Made by a program: the position numbers and the translations under genes. This document shows positions 11,523-23,825 of a stretch of 64,000 bases of DNA, in pieces. Each line of letters begins with the position of its first letter. The stretch's first letter is position 1. This stretch comes from Ligustrum vulgare (Eukaryota > Streptophyta > Magnoliopsida > Lamiales > Oleaceae): assembly GCA_963555705.1 (NCBI GenBank), contig OY743184.1:25754639-25818638 (forward strand). The letters are read 5' to 3'. The notes below the pieces were generated by a model. It saw only the letters and a list, made by a program, of their open reading frames with translations. It was not told the origin of the DNA and searched no databases.

Positions 11523-11966
11523 ATTTTTGAATCCGGGAGGTTGCTAAACATAGACTTCTTCTTGAATAAAACCATTTAAAAATGCATTTTTAACGTCCAT
11601 TTGATAGAGAGTAAATCCTTTATGGAAAGAAAAAGCAAGAAGTATGTGAATAGATTCTAATCTAGTAACCGGTGCAAAAGTTTCTTCGAAATCTATACCT
11701 TCTTCTTGATTGTAACATTGGGCTACAAATCTAGCTTTACTACGCACAATTATACAATTTTCATCTTGTTTATTTCAAAAAAAACATTTTGTACCAATAA
11801 CGGTTTGATTATTTGGTCTAACAACTAATTCACAAACACGATTTCTTTCGATTTGATTTAGTTCTTCTTGCATTGCTGGAATCCAAAATTTATCAAATTC
11901 TGCTTCTTTGAAATTATTTGGTTCAATTTGAGAAATTGTTACAATTTCAGGCTCAGAATCACCACA
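11523..11966 (-). pseudogene. Ty1/copia RT fragment (antisense)
   Basis: The minus strand encodes the N-terminal copia RT pattern: ...W.PAMQEELNQIERN..., then ...[30 protein letters not shown]..., then ...[13 protein letters not shown]...EEVYV. It contains at least one stop (near 11780) and ends abruptly at 11523, before the catalytic YVDD. The right side is cut by another copia LTR. It is a dead fragment. Confidence 0.88.
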
Positions 11967-11969
11967 AAG

Positions 11970-12246
11970 TTACCACAAAGAGATTTCCAGAACATAAAAA
12001 CTCAAAATATTTATTGATCTAAAGAAAAATACAAGTATTAAAACGGGTTTTACAGATCAAGAATAAACTCTTTGAAAAACACAAATCTCGCACAAAGTAT
12101 ACCATAAAGAACCACTAAGTTTACAGATTAATACTGTAAAGTAACCAAAAAGTAAATCCTCTGATTATTTATAAGAATCAGAGTAAAACCACATAGAAAT
12201 CAGTGTGAGAGATGAGACTTCTCTCTGTAACCACAAAGAAGGCAAA

Positions 12247-12326
<80 letters not shown>

Positions 12327-12605
12327 ATCTGGAAGAGGCGTGAAGTCAGAGATGAGAAGTCAGGGTCAGCCTTATCCCTTGAATGGACGGTTGAGATTGA
12401 TCAAAAGAGATCCAACGGTTTGTAGCAAGAGTTGTACCTATTGGGCCAATAAATCGGGTCTTCACTTATGGGCTCCAACTTTTGTTTGATCAGCAATTGT
12501 ATGGGCTCAAGGTCTTGGGCTTAATTAATCAGGCTTTAGCATTTCATTTAATTCATCTGGTTGGGTTTCATTCTGGGCTGTTGCTCCGGTCCAATTGCTT
12601 CTACA
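11970..12605 (-). repeat. 3' LTR of an antisense copia element
   Basis: On the minus strand the LTR begins TGTAGAAGCAATTGG directly after the polypurine tract AATTGAGGTGGAGAT, which follows the end of the pol frame at 12658. The other end lies near 11970 in a short repeated ACCACAAAG; a terminal CA is not seen, so that border is approximate. A (CT)n tract lies inside. This LTR does not resemble the one at the other end of the same antisense element (16400-19350). Confidence 0.75.
12249..12323 (+). repeat. (AG)n microsatellite
   Basis: About 37 uninterrupted AG units, inside a copia LTR. It creates a spurious Arg-Glu repeat frame on the + strand. Confidence 0.98.
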
Positions 12606-12657
12606 ATCTCCACCTCAATTAGATCAGCAGCACCTGCAAATCATAAATAGAGCAGTA

Positions 12658-14304
12658 TCAAAATTCTAACAAATTTAAAAACTTTATAGCATCTTTAAAT
12701 TTGTTAATAGGTATAATTTTTGTTCCAGCATCTGCAGGATTTAACTGAGTTGGTATTTTAACAAGTCTGTCAATTCCTTTTTCAGTAATGTCCCTAATGA
12801 AATGACATTTTACATCTACGTGTTTTGATCTAATATGAAAAATAGGATTTTTACAAAGATGTAAAGCACTAAGACTACTAGTACAAATATCAACTTCAGA
12901 GTTATCAATGCAACTAATTTCAGAAAGTAAACCTTTATGCCATATGCATTCCTTAACAGTATCTGTGACAGCAATATATTCTGCCTCAGTTGAAGATAAG
13001 ACAACAAGTTTTTGTAACTGTGATTCCAACTAATACAGGAACAGTTTAGAGTAAAGAAATATACAGAAGTAGATTTTCTGTTATCAATGTTCCCAGCAAA
13101 GTCTGAATCAACAAAATATTTTAGTTTAAAATTAGTTTTTTTTTAGAAAATACTAAACTAAGTCTTGCAGAGCCTTTAAGATATTTCAACAAAGATTTCA
13201 TAGCTTTCCAATGTAACTCACTAGGATTACTTATAAATCTGTTAAGTACATTGACTGTAAAAGCTATATCAGGTCCGGTACCGACCATAAGATACATCAC
13301 AGATCCTATAGCATTTGAATAAGGAATATTTCTCATCCTAAATATTTAACAGACAATTTAAAATGAGCAGGTAAAGGTAATGAGATAGCTTTTGCATCAA
13401 ATAAGTTAAATCTTTTTAGAACCTTTTCAATGTAATGTTTTTGATTTAAAAACAAATTTCCAGAATTCTTATCTCTAAAAATATTCATTCCAAGAATTAT
13501 TTTAGCACGCCCTAAGTTTTTCATTTCAAATTCAGAGTGCAATTTATGCTTAAGCAGATTAATCTCATTGATGTTTGGGCCAACAATAAGCATATCATCA
13601 ACATATAACAAAAGATACATAAAATCAATTTCACCAGACTTAAAAAGAAAAAACAGGAATCATATTGACTCTTTTGAAAATTAAGGCTTTGTATATAAGA
13701 ATCAAATCTCCTATACCATTGACTTGGTACTTGTTTCAAACCATGAAGTGATTTTTTTAGCAAACATACTAAGTCAGTTTTACGTTTCTTTTCAAAACCT
13801 TTAGGTTGATGCATATAAATGGTTTCATCTAAATGACCATAAAGAAATAAAGTTTTAACATTCATTTGTTCTAATTCTAAGTCAAATTGAGCAACTAAAG
13901 CAAATAGAATTCTGATTGATGTAAACTCAACAACTGGAGAAAATATTTCATTATAATCAATCTCTTCTTTTTGTGAAAAACCTTTTACAACAAGCCTAGC
14001 TTTGTACCTAGGTTTTACATCTTTAGACTCATTTTCTTTTATTTTGAAAATCCATTTGCAGTCAATTATTCTTTTATTAACAGGCATATCAATTAGGATC
14101 CAAGTACCATTTTTAATGAGTGAATGCATTTCTTCTTGCATTGTTGCAAGCCAAAATCTAGAATCAGTTGAAGAAATTGCTTCTTCAAAAGATTCAGGTT
14201 CATTCTGTAAAGGTTTAGAATATGTGAATGCAGAAACAAAATTGGGATCTTCAAATCTGGGAGGAGGTCTAATCTCTCTTCTAGTTCTATCCCTTGCAAG
14301 TTGA
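12658..14304 (-). pseudogene. Copia RT-RNase H (antisense, broken)
   Basis: Reading right to left, the minus strand gives: the pre-RT linker (REIRPPPRFED), RT start (MQEEMHSLIKNGTW...), ...FSPVVEFTSIRILFAL..., LYVDDMLIVG (catalytic YVDD), then copia RNase H ending with LVVLSSTEAEYIAVTD and ...KHVDVKCHFIRD.... It is spread over three or more frames with breaks near 13620, 13336 and 13050. Integrase, which should precede RT in copia, is missing: at about 14305 the sequence jumps to a different element's gag-protease. Confidence 0.88.
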
Positions 14305-16343
14305 AATTAGGTCCATATTAACATGGCCCAATATTCTATGCCATAACCAAGTATCACCCTTAAAACTTGACAAACATTTAATTCCTTCTTAAATTCAATA
14401 TTAATGATACAAACATCTTTACTTCGGCTTCCTATAAACAATACCTCTTTCGATGTAGCATCTTTGATAAGACATCTTGAAGAATCAAATTTGATATGAT
14501 AACCTTTATCATATAATTGACCAATACTTACAAAATTATGTTTGATATTATCTACTAATAAAACATTTTCAATAGAAGGAGATAGATGATTTCCAATATT
14601 TCCAATGCAAATAATTTTTCCTTTGTCATTATCTCCAAAAGTAACATGACCTCCATCCTTCCTTTTCAAGCTTGACAAGAGTGTTTTGTCTCCGATCATT
14701 TATTTTGAGCAACCACTGTCCATGAACAAATTGCTCTTTACCTTTGTTGATACCTAGAAATCATGATTTAATTTTTGACTTTTGGTACCCACATAACTTT
14801 GGGTCCTTGATAGTTAGTGCTAGTGGTTCTTTGAACCCACTTATGTTTTCCTTCAAATTGTAGTTTCTTTTTCACCAAACAATTAAAGGATACATGTCCA
14901 TTTTTATTGCAAAAACTACATATAGTATTTTGATGAGAGGAATAAGAGGTGGAAACTTTAACAAAATTTTTTTGAGAGATTTTTGTTTTAGAGATGGTTT
15001 GTAACCAATTCCTCCTTTATCAAAGACACATTGTTGTTTACCAAGCATTAACTCAAAATTTCTCTTGCGTTGAGTGAATTTGTGAACAATATATGCCAAG
15101 TCTAAAACTTTCTCTTGTGGGGAGAAGTTTTCTATAATCAAGACATTTTGATTATTATTTTCTTTTTCAATAACCATTTTTTTTCCAAAATATTTTTGGT
15201 TTCATTTTTCAACAAAATATATTGCTTTTTAAAAGTGGAATGTTGAAGAGCAAGTTTCTCAAAAGTTGCAATAATTTCTTCATAGGAAGTAGATAATTAA
15301 TTATAAGAAAGATTATCACTTGTGTTTATCTCATCCTCAATGCATGAAGCACATGTTTGCAACTTCATCTTGACTTTCATTTTCTTCTTGCTCATCATCA
15401 CTATCATCCCAATTTACTTGTAGAGCTTTCTTTTTGAAGAATTTTCTCTTGTTGGGACATTCAGTTCTTTTGTGATCGGGTTTGTCACAATCATAGAAAA
15501 CAACCTTCTTTTCTTCACCTTTGTCTTCTTTCATTTGGAATCTACGGTTGTTACGAAAACCTCTCCACTTTTTGACAAGGAGAATGAGGTCATCAAGTCC
15601 CTCATCACTTTTGTTTGAGTTTGAGGTTTCTTCATCATTTGATGATTTCAATGCAATTTGTCTTGTAGGAGGATCCTTCTTTTCTTCCTCTTTTGCTTTT
15701 CTAGATTTCTCCTTTGTTTCGGCATAATTTAGCTCATTAGTCATCAAGGTTCCATATAGAACTTCCAAAGGATATGTGTCGACATCTTTGGTGTTCTCTA
15801 TCAACATCTTCAATGAGTACCAATCTTCCAAGAGAAACCTGAACATTTTGCTAAAAAGTTCACCATTAGTAAATTTTAAATCAAAACTGAGTAATCATGC
15901 TAATAATGAGTTCATCTTTTTTCATAAAAAAATTTTCAAAATTTTTATACTAAAGATTTATCTTAGTTTCTTTCACTTTGTTCGTACCCATGTGTGTGAC
16001 TTCTAATGCATTCCAAATATCATAAGCGGAATCACATGTGCTAATACGATTAAATTAACTTATATTTAAAGCACAGTAGAGAATATTTTTGGCTTTTGCA
16101 TTCAAAGAAAATTTCCTTTTATCATCTTCATCATATTATTCTCTAGGTTTGAAATAGTTTGATCCGGTTTCCATCAACTATAGTAACTTTCGTAAGCTTA
16201 TGAGGACCAAACTCAATAACCTCCCAAACATTATAATCAATTGATTGAATATATATCATCATCTTAGTTTTCCAAAAATTATAATTTGTTACCATCAAAC
16301 AAAGGAGGACGATTTGTAGAGTGCCCTTCAATATTATGGTTAG
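14305..16343 (-). pseudogene. Copia gag, protease and pre-integrase segment (antisense, broken)
   Basis: On the minus strand Gag begins near 16343, then a lysine/glutamate-rich stretch and a degenerate zinc knuckle (FYDCDKPDHKRTEC, first Cys replaced by Phe). Protease-region sequence follows (VLLVDNIKHNFVSIGQLYDKGY). The segment ends in the GAG-pre-integrase motif LWHRILGHVNMDLI near 14310, where homology stops. Several frame breaks separate the blocks (15337, 15177, 14872, 14699). The protease Asp motif itself was not found. Confidence 0.82.
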
Positions 16344-16385
16344 CCATAACTCTAGATTGTAATTTTTTTACAAATGAGCACCTAA

Positions 16386-16399
16386 GCTCTTATACCAAT
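16386..16399 (-). other. Primer-binding site (tRNA-iMet type)
   Basis: The minus strand reads ATTGGTATAAGAGC directly after the LTR end GGCTATCA. This is the copia initiator-Met primer site (TGGTATCAGAGC) with one substitution. Confidence 0.75.
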
Positions 16400-16958
16400 T
16401 GATAGCCCATGACTAACTAACCGGGGGGGGGGGGAATTGGTTTATAAAACCTTTTCGATAAATAATATCAAACTTAAAACCAATAGGTACAAGTATAAAA
16501 ACTGAGTGTTATAGAGAGTGTGAATTAACTAAATGATAAAGGAAGAGTGCTATAAAAGTGTAATGTCAATAAATGAAGTGTAACACTTTGAAACAATATT
16601 GTACAATATGGATTAACAAGTAATAATAAGTGCAATGTAAATAAATAAAATGGAAAAGAATATGCAAATGATATTTCCAGAAGGTTCAATCAAACAACTT
16701 GTTCTACGTCCACTGTTACCAAGCTCTCCGTCACGAGCAATGCCAAATCCACTATAATGGTAGCTTAAAACAAGGAGTACCAATCCTTAAGTAACTTATA
16801 ATAAGGAGCACTTATCCTTAGGTGACTTACAATAAGGAGTACATTTCCTTAACAATAATCAAGTTTTCAAAAGGCTCTCGAAACCGTAAGATAACAAATG
16901 ATAAGTTTACAATTGAGAAAAACTTTCTTAAAACAAATGATATAACCGAATCAAGTAT

Positions 16959-18353
16959 TAGGGGTGAACGCGGTCTGATTTGGGCAGTTTTTGACATATT
17001 TTCAAACCAAACAATTTCAAGCGTTTGACATTTTCTCAAACCAAACCAAACAAAACATCTTTTCGTGGTTTGGTTCGGTTTTATTTCACAATTTTTACTT
17101 ATCGACATAATATAATATATTTTAGATGTTAAATTAATTAGTATATTTTAATATAAAGATAAAATATTTAGTGGTTTAGTTTGATTTTATTTCATAGTTT
17201 TTACCTATTGACATAATATAATATATTTTAGATGTTAAATTAATTCGTATATTTTAATATAAAGATAAAATATGTTAATATATAAGCTAATATGAGAATT
17301 AATAATGTTAGATGTTTAATTCATTCGTATTTGTTTCCAATTCAAAATAAAAATATGAAGTTGAAAAAACAATTGTAATTGCATTGTATTTGTTTTCTAA
17401 CTTCTTTCTGAACAAACATGATAGATCATCGTCACCAAAATCCTTAGAAAATCACTAGTTTTAGATATATCATAATTATTCATTCTTTTTTGCTTTTTGT
17501 CTGAAATCATATATGGATATTTCTTGCATAAATGTGTGATATGATTCCATAAAGTACTAGTCCCGCAATTTTTAGTATGATGCTAATACAATTTCTCACA
17601 ATAATTGCATTTTTCCTGGCTCTCTTCATTCTGGTCTTAGCTTTGTTGTCCAGATTTCGAAATTCAGTAAGGAATAAATTCTAAAAAATAAAACAAAATA
17701 ATCGAATGATATTGCTTGCAAAAAAAATTGAACATGTGATATTCAAATTCTTACCCTGATTCGAGTCTTCTAATATCGATCAAAAATCTTCCCCAACTCT
17801 TCAAAATAAAATCAAATACATGAAGAATAAGTACACGTATCTCCTCTATCTATTGTTCTAAGAATCTAATTAACATTAATGAAGAGGAAGTTGGAAGGAG
17901 GCAAGGAAGACGAATAAAAATTAGAAAATGACTGATTGAATTAGGAATTGGGAACGTTTTAGTTTTGAATCTCAACTAAATGGGCTTTTAGGGTTGGAGT
18001 GTGTAGTTAGAGGGTGGTATTATGAGTTATAGGTTAAAGAAATTTTTTGGTTGAGCATTAGACGAGAATTTTTTTTTTTTGGAAACTATACGAGAACTTT
18101 TATTCATTAGATAAATTTGACTTTTTTTTTGGGGAAAAAACTCTAAATTTAAATAAATAAAAATTAATTTTTTAATTAAAAAAATTAGCGGTTTAGTGGT
18201 TTAAACGGTTTTTAAAAATTGGAACATAAACCAAACTATTTTGAAACGGTTTTATTTAAAAATATTGGTGAGTCCACGGGGAACCGAACCAACGGTTTAA
18301 AACCAACGATTTCAATTTGATTTGCGGTTTGATGATTTTTGTGTGCAGCCCTA
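16959..18353 (-). mobile_element. hAT element with perfect 8-bp target duplication
   Basis: TCAAGTAT occurs immediately on both sides (16951-16958 and 18354-18361). Ends are TAGGGGTGAACG and TGTGTGCAGCCCTA (inverted TAGGGCTGCACACA). A 106-bp internal tandem duplication lies at about 17080-17295. The transposase is reduced to a BED zinc-finger remnant on the minus strand, so the element is non-autonomous. Its subterminal regions repeat GGTTTGGTT-type words, as in other hAT elements. Confidence 0.92.
17512..17640 (-). pseudogene. BED-type zinc finger remnant of hAT transposase
   Basis: The minus strand encodes KCNYCEKLY, an in-frame stop, then GTSTLWNHITHLCKKYP. This is the C-x2-C ... G-T-x-x-L-x-x-H-x4-C layout of the DNA-binding BED finger at the N-terminus of plant hAT transposases. 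No catalytic or dimerisation domain remains within the element. Confidence 0.8.
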
Positions 18354-19350
18354 TCAAGTATATAGAGAGTTTTGGATAACATTTCAATAGATGACAATGA
18401 ATTTAGCTCAAGTGTTTTGTTGAAAAGACTTTAATAAATAAAATATGAAATATGTAAGATCTTTGAATTAAAGCTTTCAACCAAATAATCTCTCTTAACA
18501 AGTAATACAAGTTAAGTATGAAGAGAGATTTGCACTTTAATAAAAGTGTTTGGTAAAGAATAACTTTTGTAATTAAGAGATGATAATAATCAAGCTTGAA
18601 AAGTTTTCTTTCCCACTTCGAATCTTAGATGAGATAGATGAAAAAATATTCAATAGATCAAGAGATTCTTTGTTATCAATGAAATAAAATTTAATAAAAT
18701 GTAAACTCAATGATTTTGTCAATCAATTTCTCTCTTGAATACTCTTGTAAGTTGGTTGAAATTGAATACAAGAGAGAAGGCTATTTATAGAACAAAATTT
18801 GTGCATACGTTGCAGTCGACCTCTTCATCCATGCGGTCGAACTCAAAATAGCCGTTATCAGAAAATAGCCATTGAAGTTCAAAACAGACAGTGCGGTTGA
18901 CCTGTCTTCACATGCGGATGACCTCTCTTGAGATGCGGTTTACTTGTCTTGACAACATTTCAAAAACTTGATTTTTCAAAGGTTTTGATCAAAGTTGATT
19001 TTTGAAAAAGATATTTTAATGACTTTGAAGATGTTACTTGAGCTTATGAAGTGCATTGCCAACTATTGTTGCATTAACCTTACATACGATTGAGAAGTGA
19101 TTTGTAAATGCTCAATTTCTTTGCAGGCTTTATTGTTCGGTCTTCATGCTATCCTGCTTCGTGTGTCATTTATCAAATGTAGCCCTTTCTTCATTTGCGA
19201 GGACGATTTGTACTTGTAATACTTTTGGAGAATGCTTATACAAGAGATGTGTACATTAGTATACAAGATAAACTTGTTTGTTATAATCAAAGCCATAGGA
19301 CTAAGTCAACCATAGGCCAATATTAAATACTTGTTAACAAACTTTGCTCA

Positions 19351-21241
19351 CATGTCTCTTAGCATTTAAATCTACTTCGGTCCATTAAAAAAATAAGCCA
19401 CCTTCTACTAAACTTATAACTTTTATACTATCATTCACTATACTACGGACGTTCACCTGATTTTGACTATACATTTTAATACATGCAGACTGCTGGTTAT
19501 AAGTCCCTTAAGTGTTCAAATTAAACATGCCATAATTAGCCCACTCTTCACTCCATAATCCTTAAACTATTTGATTTTTTTTTGAACACATTTCTTTCAA
19601 AACTAAAATGTCTTTTGTGGGATATTTCAATTACTGATATTCCAGTTTCTTACGTGTTTAAATACAGTCATCCATTATAATGAAACTTAGCTGAAAACTT
19701 GGACATATTGAATGAGATCATGTTGATGAAACCATATCTCACACTTACACCATCAAAGTTGTCACTTTTGTCTGAGAATAGGTACAAAGATATTAGAGAT
19801 GTCCAAGCTTTGTTAGTTCTTCTAAATCATTCCAGACTTCATATAAATTATTACTTTCTCTATTATGGACCATTTATTTAGTTTTACGTTTGGAACACTT
19901 CTACATTATTTAATCTGAACTGCTTCATTTATAAAAAAATATTTGTGGATAAAAGCAACAATAGAGATTGAAATGAAAAAACTCTTTATGTTACCTATCA
20001 TGTAATAACTGCAACAGAGTTTCAAATGCTATTAAGGCCAATGAGACATACTACTGCAGGTTTTGTAAGTCTTAAAGCTCAATAGCAATGCTAAGGTAAT
20101 TGAAAAAAAAAACAACCTCAATGCAAAATCTATGCACACCAAGCACATTAGTTCCATAGTTAAAAGATATTTAGTTCTCCAACGAAAACTATTTACAATT
20201 CATTCATTAAACTAATAGTGTTTTCTCATAATTGTTTGGATGTTCGACTATATGATTCAAATGGATCTCTTAATGCGTCAACTATGGGCAAAATCGATGA
20301 AAATATTTTATAATGTCCTTCTGATGTTTTAATGGAGAAAACAACAGCTGTAAGGGTCACCGAACTTCTTTTTTAATAACTGTAAATCTTACTTTAATCA
20401 CTACTCACACAACTCCAACATCTCCAGGAATTGTACAAAATGTTCATGACATAGTTCTTGCAAAAAAATTGATACAAAAATTGATAAAGAACATGCATTC
20501 TATGTGAAGGCAATACAGCTACTACCAAATCCTATTGAGTTTAAGACCACAAATAAGAAGTCATCTTCATGCTTGACTCAAATGCGAAAGAACTAGCTAT
20601 TGAAGACTCGAGCAACAGAAAAAATAAAGGTCCAGTAGATGAAATTGAGAGTGGAGATTTAGCATCACTTCTTGCAACCTCGTCCCCTCGAGTGAAGATG
20701 TCACTTTTTCATAAATCTCAGTAGGGCGTTTCCTTGTTCTTCTATCCAATGAAATGGATAATAACATAGGATAATTTTGCCCCAAAGAACCACATCTGGT
20801 GATAATTGTTCTTTTTTGAAGGCTATAGTGGATGTGAATTTGTAGCCTTTTTTGGCCTTTTTGATTGCTCCTGCACACGCATCAGCAGGCTTTTGTGTTC
20901 TCAAAAACTCATATGTTAATTCATCACAAACTTAAATGTCGAGAATTCACTTCATGGAAATATTACCACTTCTGTGTTCTTTTCTGTATCCATAGCTGTT
21001 AGTGGCTATCGTTTGGTTTTTATCAATTGTTGCTTAAGTTGATTGTTCTTCCTATAGTATCTAATGAGCCATGTAGTGCAACCATGTAATTGACAATTCA
21101 TTCTCATCAGTATATATGTTTATTAACTTATTGATCTATTATTTATGCTTTACTTGAATTCAACTACAGTTCCAATGGTTTGTATTTTTCTTCAGCTGAG
21201 AATTTTTGTTCCAACTATAAGCATTAGCACCTTCCTACCAA
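19351..21241. other. Region without recognisable genes
   Basis: No ORF over 93 codons and no motif I recognise. The 60-codon frame at 19699-19881 and the minus-strand frames at 20597-20904 show no clear domain; the latter could be an exon remnant but nothing supports that. Candidate for old transposon or pseudogene debris. Confidence 0.5.
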
Positions 21242-21246
21242 ATGAG

Positions 21247-22212
21247 TGTTGGAAAATATATGATTGGAAAATAGATTTTCACTTGTGAATGTGAAATTAA
21301 TCTGACATTGAATGAAAGTTGAGATTTGAAGAGGAGCTTAAAGAGATTACAATCCACATTGGTTAGAAATGAAAAAGTGGGAATATATGGGGACTATAAA
21401 TAGTGCCATCCCACATTGGAAAAAGAAAAAGAAATGTGACAATGTGGGAAAGCTTAACATCCTCTGTGGCCTACACGCCCGTAGGGGGTGCAAATCTTGG
21501 ACCGACTTGGCCTTTGAGCCTTGAACTTTGTGCGGGCTTGACCTGCATACACGAATGTAAAATGAATGAACCAAAAATCGGCCACAAAGTGAAAGCTACA
21601 TTTTGGAATTTTCTTTTATGTTTTTCCATTTGAAACATAACTTCAAAACATTTTTTCCATTTAATTTATAACTCCAAAATGCCTAAATTAAAAGGGCAGT
21701 GTAATGGTAAGAGTTATGGATAATTAAATGGCCGCATTAAAAGGCAAAGGCTCCTCCTTGCCTATATATATCGAACTGTCTCCATCAATTCAGACACACT
21801 TCACATGAAAAAGCTCACTTATTTGCACTGTCTCATTCTCTGTTTTTTGTCTAGATTTCTTACGGTGTTCGATTTTCCATTTCTGTCCAATTTCATTTTG
21901 GTGATAGTTCAAGCATACATACAATTCGTTGGAGTGGTAACATTATGCTACATTAACTCCTTGTTCTTCGTTGTATCCTGAGAGACAGATGCTCGAAACA
22001 AACCTCATGTACGGATTGGTAAGGGGGTGAATCTATTTTAAGAAAACTGTGCTCGTACATGCCTTGGTTCAGAATCTCGTCGAAATTCTTTTCTTTACTG
22101 TTCTATTTACAATTTACGTTTACTGAAATATTTACATCACTTCCTTTCCAATTCCTATTGTTCTTTTACCGATTGAATACAAAATAGTATTTCTGTAAAA
22201 TTATTGTTCTAT
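21247..22212 (+). repeat. 5' LTR of a Ty1/copia element
   Basis: Starts TGTTGGAAAATATATG immediately after the target duplication ATGAG (21242-21246). A TATA-type promoter (CTATATATATCG) lies near 21761. From 21790 it aligns with the partial 3' LTR at 25838-26254. Its terminal bases are mutated (TCTATGA in place of TCTACA). Confidence 0.88.
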
Positions 22213-22385
22213 GAACTTAAAACAGTTTTTTTTTTCAAAGCAGAAACTCTTTTCTAAAATAACAAACAAGGGACATTTTTTATTTCCTACATATTCTGTA
22301 AAACCAAAATTTGGTTTTAGAGATTATAACTTATCTCAATCAGAAACTTACAATTGTTTGATTTTCTCAGAAATTGCAAATGTAT

Positions 22386-23470
22386 CAGCTAATATGGATG
22401 TGGCTTCTGCTGATAACACAGACTGTGGCTCATATGCCAAGTCTAGCTGCTGGCCCAAGTGTGACTAAGACTGTAGCTCCCATGCCAAGTTTGGCAACTA
22501 GTACAATTTCGACAGTCCCGATTAATCACGAGGAAAAATCAGAGAAGTTCAACGGTTTAAATTTCAAGAGATTGCAGTAAAAAATGATGTTTTATCTTAC
22601 GACCTTGAATCTTGCGAGATTCTTGACTGAGAATGCTCCAGTACTTCAAGAGGGTGAAGGAGACATTAATGCAATTAGTGCAGTGGATGCTTGGAAGCAT
22701 TTTGATTTCCTGTGTCGGAATTATGTTATGAACTGCTTGGCTGATTCATTGTATAATGTATACTGCACAATAAAAATGGCCATGGAATTATGGGAATCTT
22801 TGGACAGAAAGTACAAAATTGAGGATTCCGGAGCAAATAAATTTCTTGTTGGCTACTTTCTGGACTATATAATGGTGGACTTTAAACCTGTGATCAGTCT
22901 AGTGCAAGAACTCTAAGTGATCTTGCATGAGATTCACTCCGAGGGAATGGTCATCATTGAATCCTTCCAAGTGGCATGTATAATTGAAAAACTACCTCCT
23001 GCATGGAAGGATTTTAAAAATTACCCAAAGTACAAGTGAAAAGAAATAAACATTAAGGAATAAATTGTTAGACTTTGGATTGAAGAAGACAACAAATTTT
23101 TGAAAAGAAAGGGTTTAGTCATGTTGTTGAAAGCCAGTTGTATAGCATAACCAAAGCTCCAAAATATACAAGAACAAGTCTAGGCCATCTGGTGGCAAAG
23201 GGCCCAAGTTGGGGCCATGGGTTGAACTCCTAAGTAGAAACTTCAAGAAAAATGCTTCAATTGTACAAGATCAGTCAAGATGAATCTGACATGAACCTTG
23301 AAGGCATTATTTATGAAGTGAACTTGGTGGGTTCAAGTCTAAGAGAATGGTGGATAGACACCTGTGCCATCCGATATGTTTGTTTAGATAATGAGATGTT
23401 TAGTGGTTTTGAAGCAACAGATGTAGAAAGTCTATATATGGGAAATTTAGTGACCTATGAAATTAAGGGT
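22386..23470 (+). pseudogene. Copia gag and protease, heavily decayed
   Basis: The pattern ...EKSEKFNGLNFKR... then ...[14 protein letters not shown]... is the copia Gag (UBN2-like) domain, interrupted by a stop at 22578 and by many further stops and shifts to 23250. The protease is recognisable as WWIDTCAIRYVC, where the active-site Gly of D-T/S-G is replaced by Cys, so it would be inactive even if translated. Confidence 0.85.
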
Positions 23471-23479
23471 CATTGAAAC

Positions 23480-23825
23480 GTATTTCTTAAGTTGACTTCT
23501 GGGAAGGAGCTAACTTTAAACAATGTGCTCTATGTGCCGAAGAGTTGCAAGAATTTGGTGTCTAATTCGCTGCTGAACAAGCACGGTTTTCGCATGGTGT
23601 TTGAGCCAGACAAAGTAATTTTGTCTAAGTTTGGAATGTTTGTCGGGAAAGGTTATGTAAGTGATGGGATTTTCAAGCTCAATGTTATGGCTACTAAGCC
23701 AAAAATGAATAAAATGAATAACTCTTCCATTTACTTGCTTGAGTCTTTCAATTTGTGGCATGGTAGACTAGGACATGTTAATTATAATATGTTGCGCAGA
23801 TTAATTAACTTAAATTGCATACCTA
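23480..23825 (+). pseudogene. Copia pre-integrase zinc-binding segment
   Basis: Contains LNNVLYVPKSCKNLVSNSLL, a typical copia protease-downstream segment, and LWHGRLGHVNYNMLRRL, the GAG-pre-integrase motif. It is continuous with the integrase at 25297 once the insertion at 23826-25296 is removed. Confidence 0.88.

Larger units (their letters stand above)
16400..19350 (-). repeat. 5' LTR of an antisense copia element, split by a hAT insertion
   Basis: On the + strand the LTR starts TGATAGCCC at 16400 and appears to end near 19350 (...CTTTGCTCA), so it reads TG...CA. Removing the hAT insertion at 16959-18353 leaves about 1.55 kb. The minus-strand promoter TATAAATAG lies at about 18783-18791. 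Just upstream of it (18816-18960) are five copies of a word close to GGTCGACCGCAT. A run of 12 G at 16423-16434 lies near the LTR end. The 19350 border is approximate because the partner LTR is absent. Confidence 0.65.

Noticed and set aside
12205..12489. 94-codon frame with a long Arg-Glu repeat
   Set aside because: Produced by the (AG)n microsatellite inside a copia LTR; no domain and no gene context.
20597..20904. Overlapping minus-strand frames (93 and 67 codons)
   Set aside because: Residues look protein-like in places, but no family was recognised and no flanking exons were found.
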